Source: Methanobacteriota archaeon
GTDB taxonomy: Archaea; Thermoplasmatota; E2; DHVEG-1
Assembly: GCA_903877165.1 (NCBI GenBank)
Contig: CAIRCU010000042.1
Coordinates: 1-44,651 of the forward strand
Length of the DNA: 44,651 bases
Direction: 5' to 3'
Within the stretch, counting starts at the first letter, position 1. Every line of letters begins with the position of its first letter. Below, one piece after another: positions 15,606-22,502 of this stretch. The position numbers were made by a program, and so were the translations under genes. Under the pieces are notes generated by a model. It ran no database searches. It worked only from the letters and a program-made list of their open reading frames with translations, and was not told the origin of the DNA.

Positions 15606-16037
15606 ATGACCAAGAATACCAAACTCTACCTCATCGGGCTCGTCCTCATCACCGCCATCAGCACCACGACGGTCATCGGGGTTGGCATGCTGATTTCCCC
15701 GCGGCAGCCGACGAAAAACTCCATATCGAAGAACATTAGTGCCGCCGATAACGGAACCACGGTCACGATTCGAACCGGAGACAGCCTCCGCCTCAGCCTA
15801 AAAGACTACGGCGACGGTGGTTACTCCTGGAGCATCACAGGCCGGAACGCCGCACAGCTGGCCCTTGCCTCCAACGACCACATCAACGGCTCAGGCGGCC
15901 TTGGTGACTTCGGCTCAGACCTCTGGGTCTTCACTGCCCTTCAACCAGGGACCTCCTCCCTTGAATTGGTCTGCGCGCGCTCCTGGAATCAAAGCGACGT
16001 CTGCGCAACCTTCAACATCAACGTGGTGATCCAGTAA
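15606..16037 (+). CDS. Membrane-anchored or secreted chagasin-type (I42) protease inhibitor
   Basis: The protein is 143 aa from ATG 15606; a GTG three codons upstream is an alternative. It has an N-terminal hydrophobic segment (LYLIGLVLITAISTTTVIG) that anchors or exports it. An Ig-like chagasin domain covers about residues 40-143. The three inhibitory loops can be placed: DGGYSW for the NPTTGY/FxW loop, GGLGDFG for the glycine-rich loop, and ARSWN for the RPW loop. The NPTTG consensus itself is diverged. Family I42 proteins block papain-family (C1) cysteine peptidases. C25 peptidases, encoded three times nearby, are not established targets, so the partner here is unknown. The gene stands alone between copA and a convergent gene, with its own TATA box and T-tract terminator. 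Confidence 0.78.
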   Translation: MTKNTKLYLIGLVLITAISTTTVIGVGMLISPRQPTKNSISKNISAADNGTTVTIRTGDSLRLSLKDYGDGGYSWSITGRNAAQLALASNDHINGSGGLGDFGSDLWVFTALQPGTSSLELVCARSWNQSDVCATFNINVVIQ

Positions 16038-16049
16038 AAACCTCACCAC

Positions 16050-16067
16050 CTCTCTTTTTTTTCTTAT
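16050..16067 (+). terminator. T-tract terminator of the chagasin-like gene
   Basis: CTCTTTTTTTTCTTATTC begins about 14 bases after the stop codon at 16037; it runs slightly into the 3' end of the convergent gene. Confidence 0.5.
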
Positions 16068-16510
16068 TCGTCCCAACGATACCGCTGCGTTCGCTTCTTC
16101 AATGCATCCTGCTGGCAGGAGAAACATAGGCCGTTGTGGCAGCAAATCGTCCCCCCGCAATGTGGGCATCGCCATTTTTTCTTTTCTTGGGCAAGGAGCC
16201 GTTTCACTCCCTGCATTTGTATCGTCCTGAGGTTCTCTACCATGCTCATATGGTACCGAGACCGGTACCGTGCATCCAGTTTCTGCAAGGTGGCACAGGG
16301 GAAGGTTGGGCATTCAAAACAGAACTGGACTTTCCCTTGAAGTAGTCGGGGGCAGCGTTTTTTCAGGAAGGCGCATTGCTTATTGCGTGCTCTGCATCCC
16401 GAGCAGTACGGGTACCGTAGCCCTTTGTCTTTAACGGCATTGGCCTTCGCAAGATACGCGGAACACACCGCGCAGTTCATGCCACAGGGCGCCAGTAACG
16501 ACTCATCCAT
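16064..16510 (-). CDS. Cysteine-rich DUF3795 protein
   Basis: The 148-aa protein is rich in cysteine: APCGMNCAVCSAYLA at the N-terminus, CSGCR, FLKKRCP, CFECPTFPC, and a C-terminal ribbon WRCPHCGGTICCHNG...CFSC. The fixed segment YRSRYHMSMVENLRTI between them is the hallmark of the DUF3795 family of bacteria and archaea. The cysteine pattern suggests bound zinc or an iron-sulfur cluster; no activity is established that I can name. It starts 11 bases after the FKBP gene stops and is therefore probably co-transcribed with it. No signal peptide, so cytoplasmic. Family call is confident, function open. Confidence 0.85.
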   Translation of the reverse strand: MDESLLAPCGMNCAVCSAYLAKANAVKDKGLRYPYCSGCRARNKQCAFLKKRCPRLLQGKVQFCFECPTFPCATLQKLDARYRSRYHMSMVENLRTIQMQGVKRLLAQEKKKWRCPHCGGTICCHNGLCFSCQQDALKKRTQRYRWDE

Positions 16511-16521
16511 AAAAAATATGT

Positions 16522-16953
16522 TTAGGCGATCTCGGTGATCTTGATTTTGAAACGAAGGATTTTTCCAGCCAGCGGTGGGTTGAGGTCGATGGTCACCAGC
16601 TCATCGATGATCTTGGTGATACGCACGGTGTATTGGTGGCCATTCTGCAATGTCATTTTATAGGTCGTTCCCACCTCGAGGTCTTTGTCTCTTGGGAAGC
16701 AGGCCCGCGGGAGGTCCTTGACCAGATCATTGTGGTACTCCCCGTAGCCTTCAGTGGGCGGTACAACGACTTCTTTTTCCTCGCCAAGCCTCATACCGAG
16801 CACCGCGTGTTCAACACCGGCGAGAAGCAGGCCTTCGCCGACCGTGAACTCAAGGGGGCTGCCATGAATAGCGGTGCTGTCGAACACGGATCCATCCTCG
16901 AGGGTCCCGACGTACTCGATTTTGACCTTATCGCCCTTCTTGATTTCCATCAT
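16522..16953 (-). CDS. FKBP-type peptidyl-prolyl isomerase, SlyD-like
   Basis: A 143-aa protein from ATG 16953 (the longer reading would use GTG 16959; a further Met follows directly). It starts with the FKBP strand KKGDKVKIEYVGTLEDG and continues with VFDSTAIHGSPLEFTVGEG and GVEHAVLGMRLGEEKEV. It then inserts a flap domain (about residues 85-125, PRDKDLEVGTTYKM...NGHQYTV) before returning to the fold with NPPLAGKILRFKIKI. That insert-in-flap layout is the SlyD/archaeal short FKBP type, which isomerises prolyl bonds and acts as a folding chaperone. There is no His-rich tail and no signal peptide. An ATTTATTTG stretch about 27-35 bases upstream suggests a leaderless transcript. Followed at 11 bases by the DUF3795 gene. 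Confidence 0.9.
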   Translation of the reverse strand: MMEIKKGDKVKIEYVGTLEDGSVFDSTAIHGSPLEFTVGEGLLLAGVEHAVLGMRLGEEKEVVVPPTEGYGEYHNDLVKDLPRACFPRDKDLEVGTTYKMTLQNGHQYTVRITKIIDELVTIDLNPPLAGKILRFKIKITEIA

Positions 16954-16959
16954 CTGCAC

Positions 16960-17285
16960 ACCACATCAAAATGAGGCAAATAAATCCTTGCTTTTAGGCA
17001 AATTCCTGAAACGAAGGGGAATTTTAAAAAAAAAGCAGGAGGCTGTCTCAAGACGCCGCGGATATCAAGAATATGAGGACAACGGTCACTGGTTATACAT
17101 CAGCAATCGGGTTGGGCGAGGTTCTCGTGCAGACCCTGTTGGGTACAAGGAAATGCATGTTGGTTCACTCGGAATGCCGCCTCTGACAAATCCTGTGGAA
17201 CGTGACCGGTTCCTAAGATGAGAATAGGTTAAAAAAAGCCGTGTCGTGGAAAAGTTTCAAATAGCGTTTCTCCCTCGGTGTTCGT
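16960..17285. other. Intergenic region, no supported gene
   Basis: It holds the divergent promoters: an ATTTATTTG element for the FKBP gene near 16978-16988 and TTTCAAATAG near 17250-17260 for the dehydratase gene. A homopolymer A run lies near 17025-17034. A plus-strand reading frame crossing the area has no ribosome site or recognisable product. A 37-codon ATG frame at about 17072 is equally unsupported. Confidence 0.4.
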
Positions 17286-18236
17286 ATGGTCACCTTCGCT
17301 GACGTCAAGGCTGCCCAACTGAGGATACACGGGCTCGTCAACAAAACCTCGGTGATGACGTCACGGACGCTCAACAGCCGGGTGGGCGGCTCAGTATTCC
17401 TGAAATGCGAGTTGTTCCAGCGTGTCGGAGCCTTCAAGTTTCGTGGTGTGACGAACACCTTGCTGCAGCTCTCCGAGCAGGAGAAGGCACGCGGGGTGAT
17501 CACGCATTCCAGCGGGAACCATGCGCAGGCGCTCGCCCTCGGCGCGAAACTCCTTGGAATCCATGCGGTCATCGTCATGCCGAGGAACGCGCCAGCGGTC
17601 AAGGTGCAGGCGACGCAAGGCTACGGCGCGGAAATCGTGTTCTGCGATAACTCCGTCGAGGCCCGCGAGACAACATGTGAGCAACTGATGAAGACGAAGG
17701 GCTATACCCTCATCCATCCCTATAATGACGACCGTATCATCGCGGGCGCGGGGACAGCCGCCCTCGAACTCATCCAGGAGGTAGGTTCTGTTGACGTCAT
17801 GATGTGCCCGGTGGGCGGCGGTGGCCTGGGAAGCGGTACGGCGATTGCGACCAAGGGCGCGTGTCCTGACGCGCAAGTCGTTTTGGTCGAACCCGAGCTT
17901 GCCAACGATGCGTGCCGATCGTTCCACGATGGCCGACTGTACCCGAGTCTCTACCCGAACACGATTGCTGACGGCCTGCGGACCGCGCTGTGCCCACGGA
18001 CCTTTCACATCATCCGTGATTATGTTGATGACATCGTGACGGTGAGCGAGGCGGAGATTGTACAGGCAGTGCAGTTTCTCTGGGAGCGCATGAAGCTCGT
18101 AGTCGAGCCTTCAGGAGCGGTCGGACTGGCCGGGGTTCTTGCGAAGAAAATCCCGACGCAAGAGAGAACAATCGGAGTTATCCTCAGCGGTGGAAACATC
18201 GATGTCACGCCGCTACTGAAGTCGCTGACAAAATAG
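17286..18236 (+). CDS. PLP-dependent threonine/serine dehydratase or serine racemase-like enzyme
   Basis: A 316-aa fold-type II PLP enzyme. The PLP lysine is K51 in VGAFKFRGV. SSGNHAQALALGAK binds the phosphate side of the substrate, VGGGGLGSG is the glycine loop for the PLP phosphate, and LSGGNID lies near the C-terminus. The length and the absence of a C-terminal ACT domain match catabolic threonine dehydratases and serine racemases, not the feedback-controlled biosynthetic IlvA. Reaction: loss of ammonia from L-threonine or L-serine to the 2-oxo acid, or serine racemisation; sequence alone does not decide. It converges on the metallophosphoesterase gene with only nine bases between stops, so no dedicated terminator is visible there. 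Confidence 0.88.
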   Translation: MVTFADVKAAQLRIHGLVNKTSVMTSRTLNSRVGGSVFLKCELFQRVGAFKFRGVTNTLLQLSEQEKARGVITHSSGNHAQALALGAKLLGIHAVIVMPRNAPAVKVQATQGYGAEIVFCDNSVEARETTCEQLMKTKGYTLIHPYNDDRIIAGAGTAALELIQEVGSVDVMMCPVGGGGLGSGTAIATKGACPDAQVVLVEPELANDACRSFHDGRLYPSLYPNTIADGLRTALCPRTFHIIRDYVDDIVTVSEAEIVQAVQFLWERMKLVVEPSGAVGLAGVLAKKIPTQERTIGVILSGGNIDVTPLLKSLTK

Positions 18237-18245
18237 GAAAAAGGA

Positions 18246-19745
18246 TTACCCCGTATGCCGGAGACGTAGCAGGTATATCCGGGAAGCGGGGACGATCAGC
18301 TGCACGTAGACTTCTGATGCGGTGGCGTTGCTGCGGATTTCGACGATCTTGCCGATGTTTGCGGTGTAGTTTCCGAGCGGGACTAGGAACCGGATGAGAA
18401 GACTGACCGGCGCGATCTGGCGGTTGTTGAGTAGTATCGCGGATGCCGTCAGCGTCCTCATCTTCAGCTTGTAGGTGGGCGTCGAGTATTTCGGCTCCTT
18501 GTAGTTATAGGAGGCGATCGATCCGTTTACGATGCGGATGACCCGGTAGCCCCAGTAGCAGTCCCGTTCGTCCACGCTGCTGGAGGGCGTCGTGGTCGTC
18601 ACGAAGATGGTGCCGTTCGCTGTGGTGACGTTGTCCCAGTGGACGTGTCCGTCGAGGACCATGTCCACTCCGTGGCTGTGGATGAGCTGTAGGAGTGCCT
18701 CGCGGTTCTTGTATGGTAAACCGAGCAGGGATTCCTTCGTGGTGTCCCAGAGGGGGTTGTCATGGAGGAGCATGAAGGTGAGCGGCGCGGAGTCCGAGGC
18801 GTTGAGGTCGTTGCTTATCCACTGGAGTTGCTCCGTTTGGATGGACCCGCCCCAATCAAAGGATATGAATGACAGGCAGAACCGCTGGGCTTTGGGGAAA
18901 TCGTAGGAGTCAAGGGAGAGGAAGTGGTACGGTCCGTAGTTGAAGGAGTAGTAGTCAGGTCCGAAGTACTGCTCCCAGAACACTTTGCCGTCCTGCCCTG
19001 GTTTGTTGTACCCATCGTGGTTCCCTGGGCATAGGAACGTCGGTACGTCGAATTGTTGCAGGAGGTCATAGACCTCTTTGTATTCTCTGGCGTACTCGTG
19101 TGGGTAGAGCTGTCCAAAGACGAGGTCGCCGGTGATGACGACGAAGTCCGGGTGCAGCATGTTGACTTCTTTGATGCATTCAAGGAGGGCTCGGTTATGC
19201 AGGCTTCGATAGATGCTGCGGGTCAGGCCTCGCCAGTCCCCGACATGGATGTCACTGAGGTGGATGAAGGTGAACGAGTCGGAGAAGGATGAGACGATGC
19301 TGACGGCCCGCGGTTGCGTCACATTCAATGCGGTGTGGTCAACCATTGTTCGGACGGTGAGATTGTAGAGTTCGATGTGGGCGTCGCTTGGGACGGTGAC
19401 TGTCACGAACACATCATAATAGGAGGTGTTGAAGGATTGGACCGCAAGTGTGTAGTCATCGACGATGGGTTCATACGCGGTGGCTAGCTCGACGCTGAAC
19501 TCAGACACGTTGTGGACGTCACCAGTGGTTCTGATCTGAAGGGTGAACGATCCTCCGGGGACGACGAAGGCGGGGTCTGAGCATCGCGGGTAATAGAGAC
19601 GTCCGGTGAGATTGTCAGTCAGAACGGTAGCGGCGTTAAAGGTCGCTAGGGTTTCAGAGGATGTATGTGAGGCTGTCATCCCGGCCGTAAAGCCAGGGAT
19701 AAGGAGAACTGCCGCAAGGATGAAACTGACGCGCCGCTGTGACAT
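18246..19745 (-). CDS. Secreted calcineurin-like metallophosphoesterase
   Basis: A 499-aa protein with a signal peptide (VSFILAAVLLIPGFTAGM). A beta-sandwich region (about residues 45-150) with many T/V strands and sequon-like N-x-T sites follows. The metallophosphoesterase domain spans about 155-385 and shows all metal-ligand blocks: LSDIHVGDW, VVITGDLVFG, CPGNHDGY, FMLLHDN and LDGHVHWDN. The final 100 residues form another beta-rich module of unknown type, different from the C-terminal domain shared by five other proteins here. It acts outside the cell on an unknown phosphoester or nucleotide; resemblance to extracellular phosphatases is at fold level only. TATA-like AATATTTATATC lies about 40-50 bases upstream, with AGGTC as a weak ribosome site. 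Confidence 0.85.
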   Translation of the reverse strand: MSQRRVSFILAAVLLIPGFTAGMTASHTSSETLATFNAATVLTDNLTGRLYYPRCSDPAFVVPGGSFTLQIRTTGDVHNVSEFSVELATAYEPIVDDYTLAVQSFNTSYYDVFVTVTVPSDAHIELYNLTVRTMVDHTALNVTQPRAVSIVSSFSDSFTFIHLSDIHVGDWRGLTRSIYRSLHNRALLECIKEVNMLHPDFVVITGDLVFGQLYPHEYAREYKEVYDLLQQFDVPTFLCPGNHDGYNKPGQDGKVFWEQYFGPDYYSFNYGPYHFLSLDSYDFPKAQRFCLSFISFDWGGSIQTEQLQWISNDLNASDSAPLTFMLLHDNPLWDTTKESLLGLPYKNREALLQLIHSHGVDMVLDGHVHWDNVTTANGTIFVTTTTPSSSVDERDCYWGYRVIRIVNGSIASYNYKEPKYSTPTYKLKMRTLTASAILLNNRQIAPVSLLIRFLVPLGNYTANIGKIVEIRSNATASEVYVQLIVPASRIYLLRLRHTG

Positions 19746-19953
19746 AGTGACTTCGACCTACTGGTAATAATCATATGCTGAGATATAAATATTTTCAGGA
19801 GACGTTCTGAGGATAAAAACCGCCTTTCTCGTAGAAAAGGAGGCTTTGCTGTCCCCTCGCTAGGAAAACGATACCTTCAGCCATATAGGGAAATTATGAA
19901 AAAAAGAAATCTACAACCTTTGTTGTGTGGTCGAAAAATAAACCGTACTATTT

Positions 19954-20490
19954 TTAGTAATGGCAGATGACGGTTCCTTCACTGTTGCGGACGATGTAGT
20001 CGTCGTGCTCCTCGTCGAAGTCGACCGTGAGGTACGTGCCGTCCGTGTTGAAGATCACGCCGGTCTCCGCGCTGAAAGAGACGCTATTGAAGACCTGTTT
20101 GAGGACGTTATAGTCCCGCCAGTCACGCACAATCCCTGCGCACGTCCGGTACTCCCGCTTCCGAGTCTTCGGCACCTGCGGATCCCGGATCCGCCAGTCC
20201 CAGACCAACAGCAGGAAATCGAGCTCCTGGATGGACAATTCCTTGCAGATGCGGTCCAGCCAGTACCGCAGCCTGCTGCCCTTGGCGCTGCGATGCGACA
20301 GCTCATTGGTGGTGGGATTCTCCTCAAACGACAGCCATTTCACGGACCGCTGCTGCTTCGCCTTCAGCCGCGTGAGGTCCTTCTCCTGTTTGCGCTTCTT
20401 CCCACAGGCGGCGCACCGTTTCGCGTTATAGTGCAGACTGGAGATATCGGCACCACAGTCAATGCATCGCCGCGCTTCCTTCTTCGCCAT
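19954..20490 (-). CDS. Unknown protein with N-terminal zinc ribbon
   Basis: I start at ATG 20490 (178 aa, MAKKEARRC). The longer reading begins at a GTG (20541) that overlaps the probable TATA box AGCTTTAAGC. Residues about 9-32 form a zinc ribbon, CIDCGADISSLHYNAKRCAAC, and a basic helix KKRKQEKDLTRLKAKQQR follows, which would suit nucleic-acid contact. The middle part (LRYWLDRICKELSIQELDFL) looks helical, and the C-terminal 60 residues are acidic and beta-like (GTYLTVDFDEEHDDYIV). I do not recognise a family. It is monocistronic, with a T-rich stretch after the stop on the coding strand. Zinc binding is well supported; the role is open. Confidence 0.68.
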   Translation of the reverse strand: MAKKEARRCIDCGADISSLHYNAKRCAACGKKRKQEKDLTRLKAKQQRSVKWLSFEENPTTNELSHRSAKGSRLRYWLDRICKELSIQELDFLLLVWDWRIRDPQVPKTRKREYRTCAGIVRDWRDYNVLKQVFNSVSFSAETGVIFNTDGTYLTVDFDEEHDDYIVRNSEGTVICHY

Positions 20491-20624
20491 ACGCACAACC
20501 AACAGGGCTAGTTCCTGTGCGTATTCATATGAAGTAACCACCTGCTTAAAGCTTTCTATTTTTCCTTAAAAAGGCAGACACGGCTGGAAGATCCCCGGGG
20601 AGGATTCCCTTTCGTTTCCTTGAC

Positions 20625-21425
20625 TTACCCAAGGAACGATGCGGACTCGACCAGCTGCGTGAACCGCTCAATGAACCGGGTGAGAGGTCCGCCGTCGATC
20701 ACCGCGTGATCCACCGTGATTGTAAGATGCAGGAACTCCCGTGGTACGATAGAGTCCTTCACCACCCCTGGTTTCGTCGTAATCCCAGCGACCGCAACCA
20801 GCGTCGTGACCGGACCGCCGAGCGGAATCACCCATCCCGGAAGCCGGCCCTTCATCCCGATTGCGGTCACCGCGACCGTCCCGAAATGCTTCTTGCGCAA
20901 CAGGCCTTTGTTCCGGTACAACCCGATGAACAGCCGTTTCACCCACGCCGGGGAGGCGAGCACGAACCGCTCAAACCGCGTTAGCGGCGTCCCCAACACC
21001 TGCGCCCCGGCCGTCGCAGCCTCACGTTGGACGCTGCGGATCTCACCGGTGATCTCAGCAAGACTCTTCGCCTGCGCCCGACGGATGATATGAACCAATG
21101 GGCGGATATCATCATCAATCGTCCGCTCAATCGTAATCGGGACGTCCACATCCTCGAAGACCACGAGCTTGCTGCGCCCCTGCCGGTAGCTGTTCATCGC
21201 CGGATGCTCGCTGACCGCCTGCGCCAGACACTTCACGATCCACCCGGTGAACGACACATCCTGCCCCTGAGCCTTCAGCTCATACATCCGCCGACGGGCG
21301 TCCGTCACATCAAGCTCGAGGAGACAATCGATCTTCAGCTTCTGATGCCCCTCCCGCGCAACGAGGACGACGTTCTTCCGACTCGTGGTGAACGGCTTCA
21401 CCTCGTACTTCCCGATCCTATCCAT
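20625..21425 (-). CDS. 2-oxoacid dehydrogenase E2-like acyltransferase catalytic domain, stand-alone
   Basis: Start at ATG 21425 (266 aa): a TATA-like GTTAAATAAAA at about 21456-21467 fits it, and the eight residues of the longer frame (MGCGAWGC) look non-coding. The protein is a CAT-fold acyltransferase core: KLKIDCLLELDVTDARRRM, HPAMNSYRQGR, IVKCLAQAV, and the active-site signature HAVIDGG (H240, HxxxDG) near the end. The lipoyl domain and E1/E3-binding domain of true E2 subunits are absent, and no E1 or E3 gene is near, so it is not an ordinary dehydrogenase component. Acyl-CoA-dependent transfer to an unknown acceptor is inferred. It lies 34 bases after the flippase-like gene and may be read with it. 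Confidence 0.82.
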   Translation of the reverse strand: MDRIGKYEVKPFTTSRKNVVLVAREGHQKLKIDCLLELDVTDARRRMYELKAQGQDVSFTGWIVKCLAQAVSEHPAMNSYRQGRSKLVVFEDVDVPITIERTIDDDIRPLVHIIRRAQAKSLAEITGEIRSVQREAATAGAQVLGTPLTRFERFVLASPAWVKRLFIGLYRNKGLLRKKHFGTVAVTAIGMKGRLPGWVIPLGGPVTTLVAVAGITTKPGVVKDSIVPREFLHLTITVDHAVIDGGPLTRFIERFTQLVESASFLG

Positions 21426-21483
21426 ACAACCCCAGGCTCCACATCCCATCCGTTTTATTTAACCATTCTCCGTCCAAGAACAC

Positions 21484-22458
21484 TTACGCATCCTGCACTG
21501 CATCTGCGGGATGCCGCGCTTCTGTCATCGTCAGGAAAAACCCGATGACCGCTAAAAACACATCCGTCACCATGAATCCAGCAATCGAGACGACAAACAC
21601 ATCAGCAGACGAGACCATGAACAGCGTCGTGAAAATCGCAATCGCGGTGAACTCCCTCGTCCCCAGGCCTGCGATGCTGATCGGCAGGAACCCGGCTGTG
21701 TTCGCCACCGGATACAGCAACAGGAAAACGAGGTACGGGATCGGCAGTCCTAGGGCTAACACGATGAAATACTCCTGGGTGAACGTCAACACCCAGGTGA
21801 GCGCCCCAAGCAGTACAGGAACCGCCAGGATGCGCAACCGAGGGAAATCCTGATAAAACGTCTCCGTAAAGGAGCTTACCTGCCCGCGTACCTTGCGCGG
21901 GATGAGCAAGCGGACGAGTCCCTGGAAGAGACGGTCGCCGCGCTCTTTCTTCACAAGAAAAAGAAAAACCGCCAATACGACGAGAATCCATAGGATCGTG
22001 AACCACAGCAGCTGCGGCAGCATGCCCACGACCAGTATCGCCCCGCACACCATCATCACGTACAGCGACAATGTATGCACGAAGGTCTCCAGGACGACGT
22101 TGACGAAGAGCTTGCCGTACGGCGCCCCCGTGACATTCTTCATATACGGCACCCGCATGATCTGCCCCAGATACCCCGGCGTCCCCACGCCATAAAAAAG
22201 ACCCATGAGGTAAATCTTCAGCATGCGCAAATTACCGATATGGATATGCTGAGAACGATTGATCCACTGCCAGGCATAGATCCGGATCACCAGGATCGGG
22301 ATCGTGAGCGTGAACGCAGCGAGGATGTACCGGACATCGATGGAGAGGAACGCGGTTACAATGTTCTGCGGACTAATAGTGTAAATAAGAAAGACGAAGA
22401 ACGCGAGTCCTACGAACGGCAGGATGAATTTCAGCCATCGCATACGCGTTCTTGGCAT
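21484..22458 (-). CDS. UPF0104/AglD-like flippase-domain membrane protein
   Basis: This 324-aa protein has about eight hydrophobic segments and the conserved family motifs GYLGQIMRVPYMK (middle) and GLGTREFTAIAIF (near the C-terminus). That is the lysylphosphatidylglycerol-synthase transmembrane / UPF0104 family. Members include AglD, linked to archaeal glycan assembly, and MprF-like flippases of charged lipids. There is no attached soluble synthase domain here. With the secretome-rich surroundings a role in lipid-linked glycan or lipid handling is plausible but unproved. The promoter (CTTTAAAAGC near 22485-22495) sits in the 44-base gap after the upstream C25 gene. An alternative start is the Met six codons in. 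Confidence 0.85.
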   Translation of the reverse strand: MPRTRMRWLKFILPFVGLAFFVFLIYTISPQNIVTAFLSIDVRYILAAFTLTIPILVIRIYAWQWINRSQHIHIGNLRMLKIYLMGLFYGVGTPGYLGQIMRVPYMKNVTGAPYGKLFVNVVLETFVHTLSLYVMMVCGAILVVGMLPQLLWFTILWILVVLAVFLFLVKKERGDRLFQGLVRLLIPRKVRGQVSSFTETFYQDFPRLRILAVPVLLGALTWVLTFTQEYFIVLALGLPIPYLVFLLLYPVANTAGFLPISIAGLGTREFTAIAIFTTLFMVSSADVFVVSIAGFMVTDVFLAVIGFFLTMTEARHPADAVQDA

Positions 22459-22502
22459 TCGACCTGGTGGTGGGAATGGTTGATGCTTTTAAAGGGTTAT
22501 CC

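Noticed and set aside
16874-17221. Plus-strand frame crossing from the FKBP gene into the intergenic region
   Set aside because: Its first part is antisense to the FKBP gene; the rest has no ribosome site, domain or biased codon use.
19823-19840. CCTTT/AAAGG inverted repeat upstream of the metallophosphoesterase gene
   Set aside because: The stem is only about five clean base pairs with an offset bulge. It is not followed by a T-tract and is too short to call as a regulatory element.
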